Shown here: positions 59,720 through 60,010 of the stretch, in pieces
Layout: the number at the start of each line of letters is the position of its first letter
Position numbering within the stretch: the stretch's first letter is position 1
Notes under the pieces: model-generated
Seen by the model: the letters and a program-made list of their open reading frames with translations, nothing else
What the model was told of the DNA's origin: nothing
Database searches by the model: none
DNA from: JBHEMK01 sp046262635
GTDB lineage: Bacteria > Actinomycetota > Thermoleophilia > Gaiellales > Gaiellaceae
NCBI GenBank assembly: GCA_046262635.1
Contig: JBHEMK010000021.1
Location: forward strand, 1-60,010
Length of the DNA stretch: 60,010 nucleotides
Direction: 5' to 3'
Made by a program: the position numbers and the translations under genes

Positions 59720-60010
59720 TGGGCGTGGACGAGCTCATCGTCGAGACGACGGGCGAGACCGTGGGGGAGGCGAAGTGGGCTGCGCTCCGCGACCTCGAGC
59801 AGCGCCATCCGGGACTCGACAAGGCGGCCGTGCGCTTCGAGGTGATCTCCGAGGGTGAGCGCGGCATTCTCGGGGTCGGTTACGCGCCGGCTCGTGTGAT
59901 CGCTGCGGTGCCGCCCGAGGCGCTCGCAGCCGCGGTCCCGTCACGGCTGGCTGACGAGTCCGACCTCGCGGCCGACGCGCGCGGTCTCGTTTTGCAGATC
60001 ACGGCGGGGG
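59719..60010 (+). CDS. jag: Jag/KhpB-like RNA-binding protein, N-terminal part (cut by window edge)
   Basis: Opens at a GTG at 59719 that overlaps the yidC stop by one base (TAGTG), or at the GTG at 59725; 97 codons are inside the window. The Jag-N domain is recognisable: VETTGETVGEAKWAALRDL, then VRFEVISEGERGILGVGY (the SEGxxGxLGxG pattern), followed by PARVIAAV. The KH and R3H RNA-binding domains would lie beyond the edge. KhpB-type proteins bind many RNAs and affect division and elongation. Position after yidC is the classic one. Confidence 0.9.
   Translation, partial: MGVDELIVETTGETVGEAKWAALRDLEQRHPGLDKAAVRFEVISEGERGILGVGYAPARVIAAVPPEALAAAVPSRLADESDLAADARGLVLQITAG

Overview
This is a high-GC window, dense with genes, from what looks like an actinobacterial chromosome. 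The right end carries the chromosomal origin region: rpmH-rnpA-yidD-yidC-jag to the right, and dnaA-dnaN-recF-DUF721-gyrB-gyrA reading the other way. The GC richness, an acetyl-CoA carboxylase split into accA/accD, a polyprenol-phosphomannose synthase with a PIG-V type mannosyltransferase, a SARP/BTAD giant regulator and a mycobacterial-type GyrA intein all fit Actinomycetota. A deep lineage such as Thermoleophilia is plausible, but that is inference. No rRNA, tRNA, CRISPR array, transposase or prophage gene was recognised.

Layout. 1-9.2 kb: the start of an MMPL exporter (cut by the edge), hsp20-lon, a lipoprotein, an M23 endopeptidase, a zinc-type locus (Zur-like box, eroded Fur-family gene, ZIP transporter), two half-size TSUP exporters and otsB. 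9.2-17.2 kb: a 1262-residue SARP/pseudo-cyclase/AAA/TPR regulator, poorly conserved small ORFs, and an overlapping polX-decarboxylase-ybjQ set. 17.2-21.3 kb: a mannose module (GH76, unknown membrane protein, PIG-V mannosyltransferase, polyprenol-P-mannose synthase) followed by thioredoxin. 21.4-24.4 kb: a thiD-thiM-thiE-thiL operon under a TPP riboswitch. 24.4-30.5 kb: a truncated methyltransferase-like ORF coupled to an MrfA/YprA-like helicase, an untranslated region that may encode a structured RNA, DUF2127, an NDH-2-like flavoprotein, a GNAT and a LapA-domain protein. 30.5-36.9 kb: ligD, accA, accD, a zinc-ribbon arginase-family protein, a HAD hydrolase and a YgjP-type metallohydrolase. 37-42 kb: an ECF-like sigma factor followed without gaps by fabZ-fabH-fabD, then fabG-fabF. 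42-47.5 kb: a PGRP amidase, nfeD-slipin-galT and a MerR-like regulator. 47.5-60 kb: gyrase, replication and membrane-insertase genes.

How the genes work together. Replication initiation (DnaA, beta clamp, RecF, gyrase) and the rpmH-yidC block diverge from about 57.93-58.19 kb, where DnaA-box-like 9-mers cluster. Fatty-acid initiation and elongation (AccA/D upstream; FabZ/H/D/G/F) is nearly complete but lacks acpP. Thiamine salvage is controlled by one riboswitch whose P1 stem contains the thiD Shine-Dalgarno. Many neighbours overlap by ATGA/GTGA, so translational coupling is the rule. Several starts are non-ATG, including a probable AUC (thiD) and CUG (galT).

Most interesting points: a 402-residue intein at the GyrA active-site tyrosine whose two LAGLIDADG motifs have both lost the metal-binding Asp; a terminator-like hairpin abutting the gyrB start codon; the sigma-fab operon; the eroded Zur next to an intact-looking Zur box; and the mannose module.
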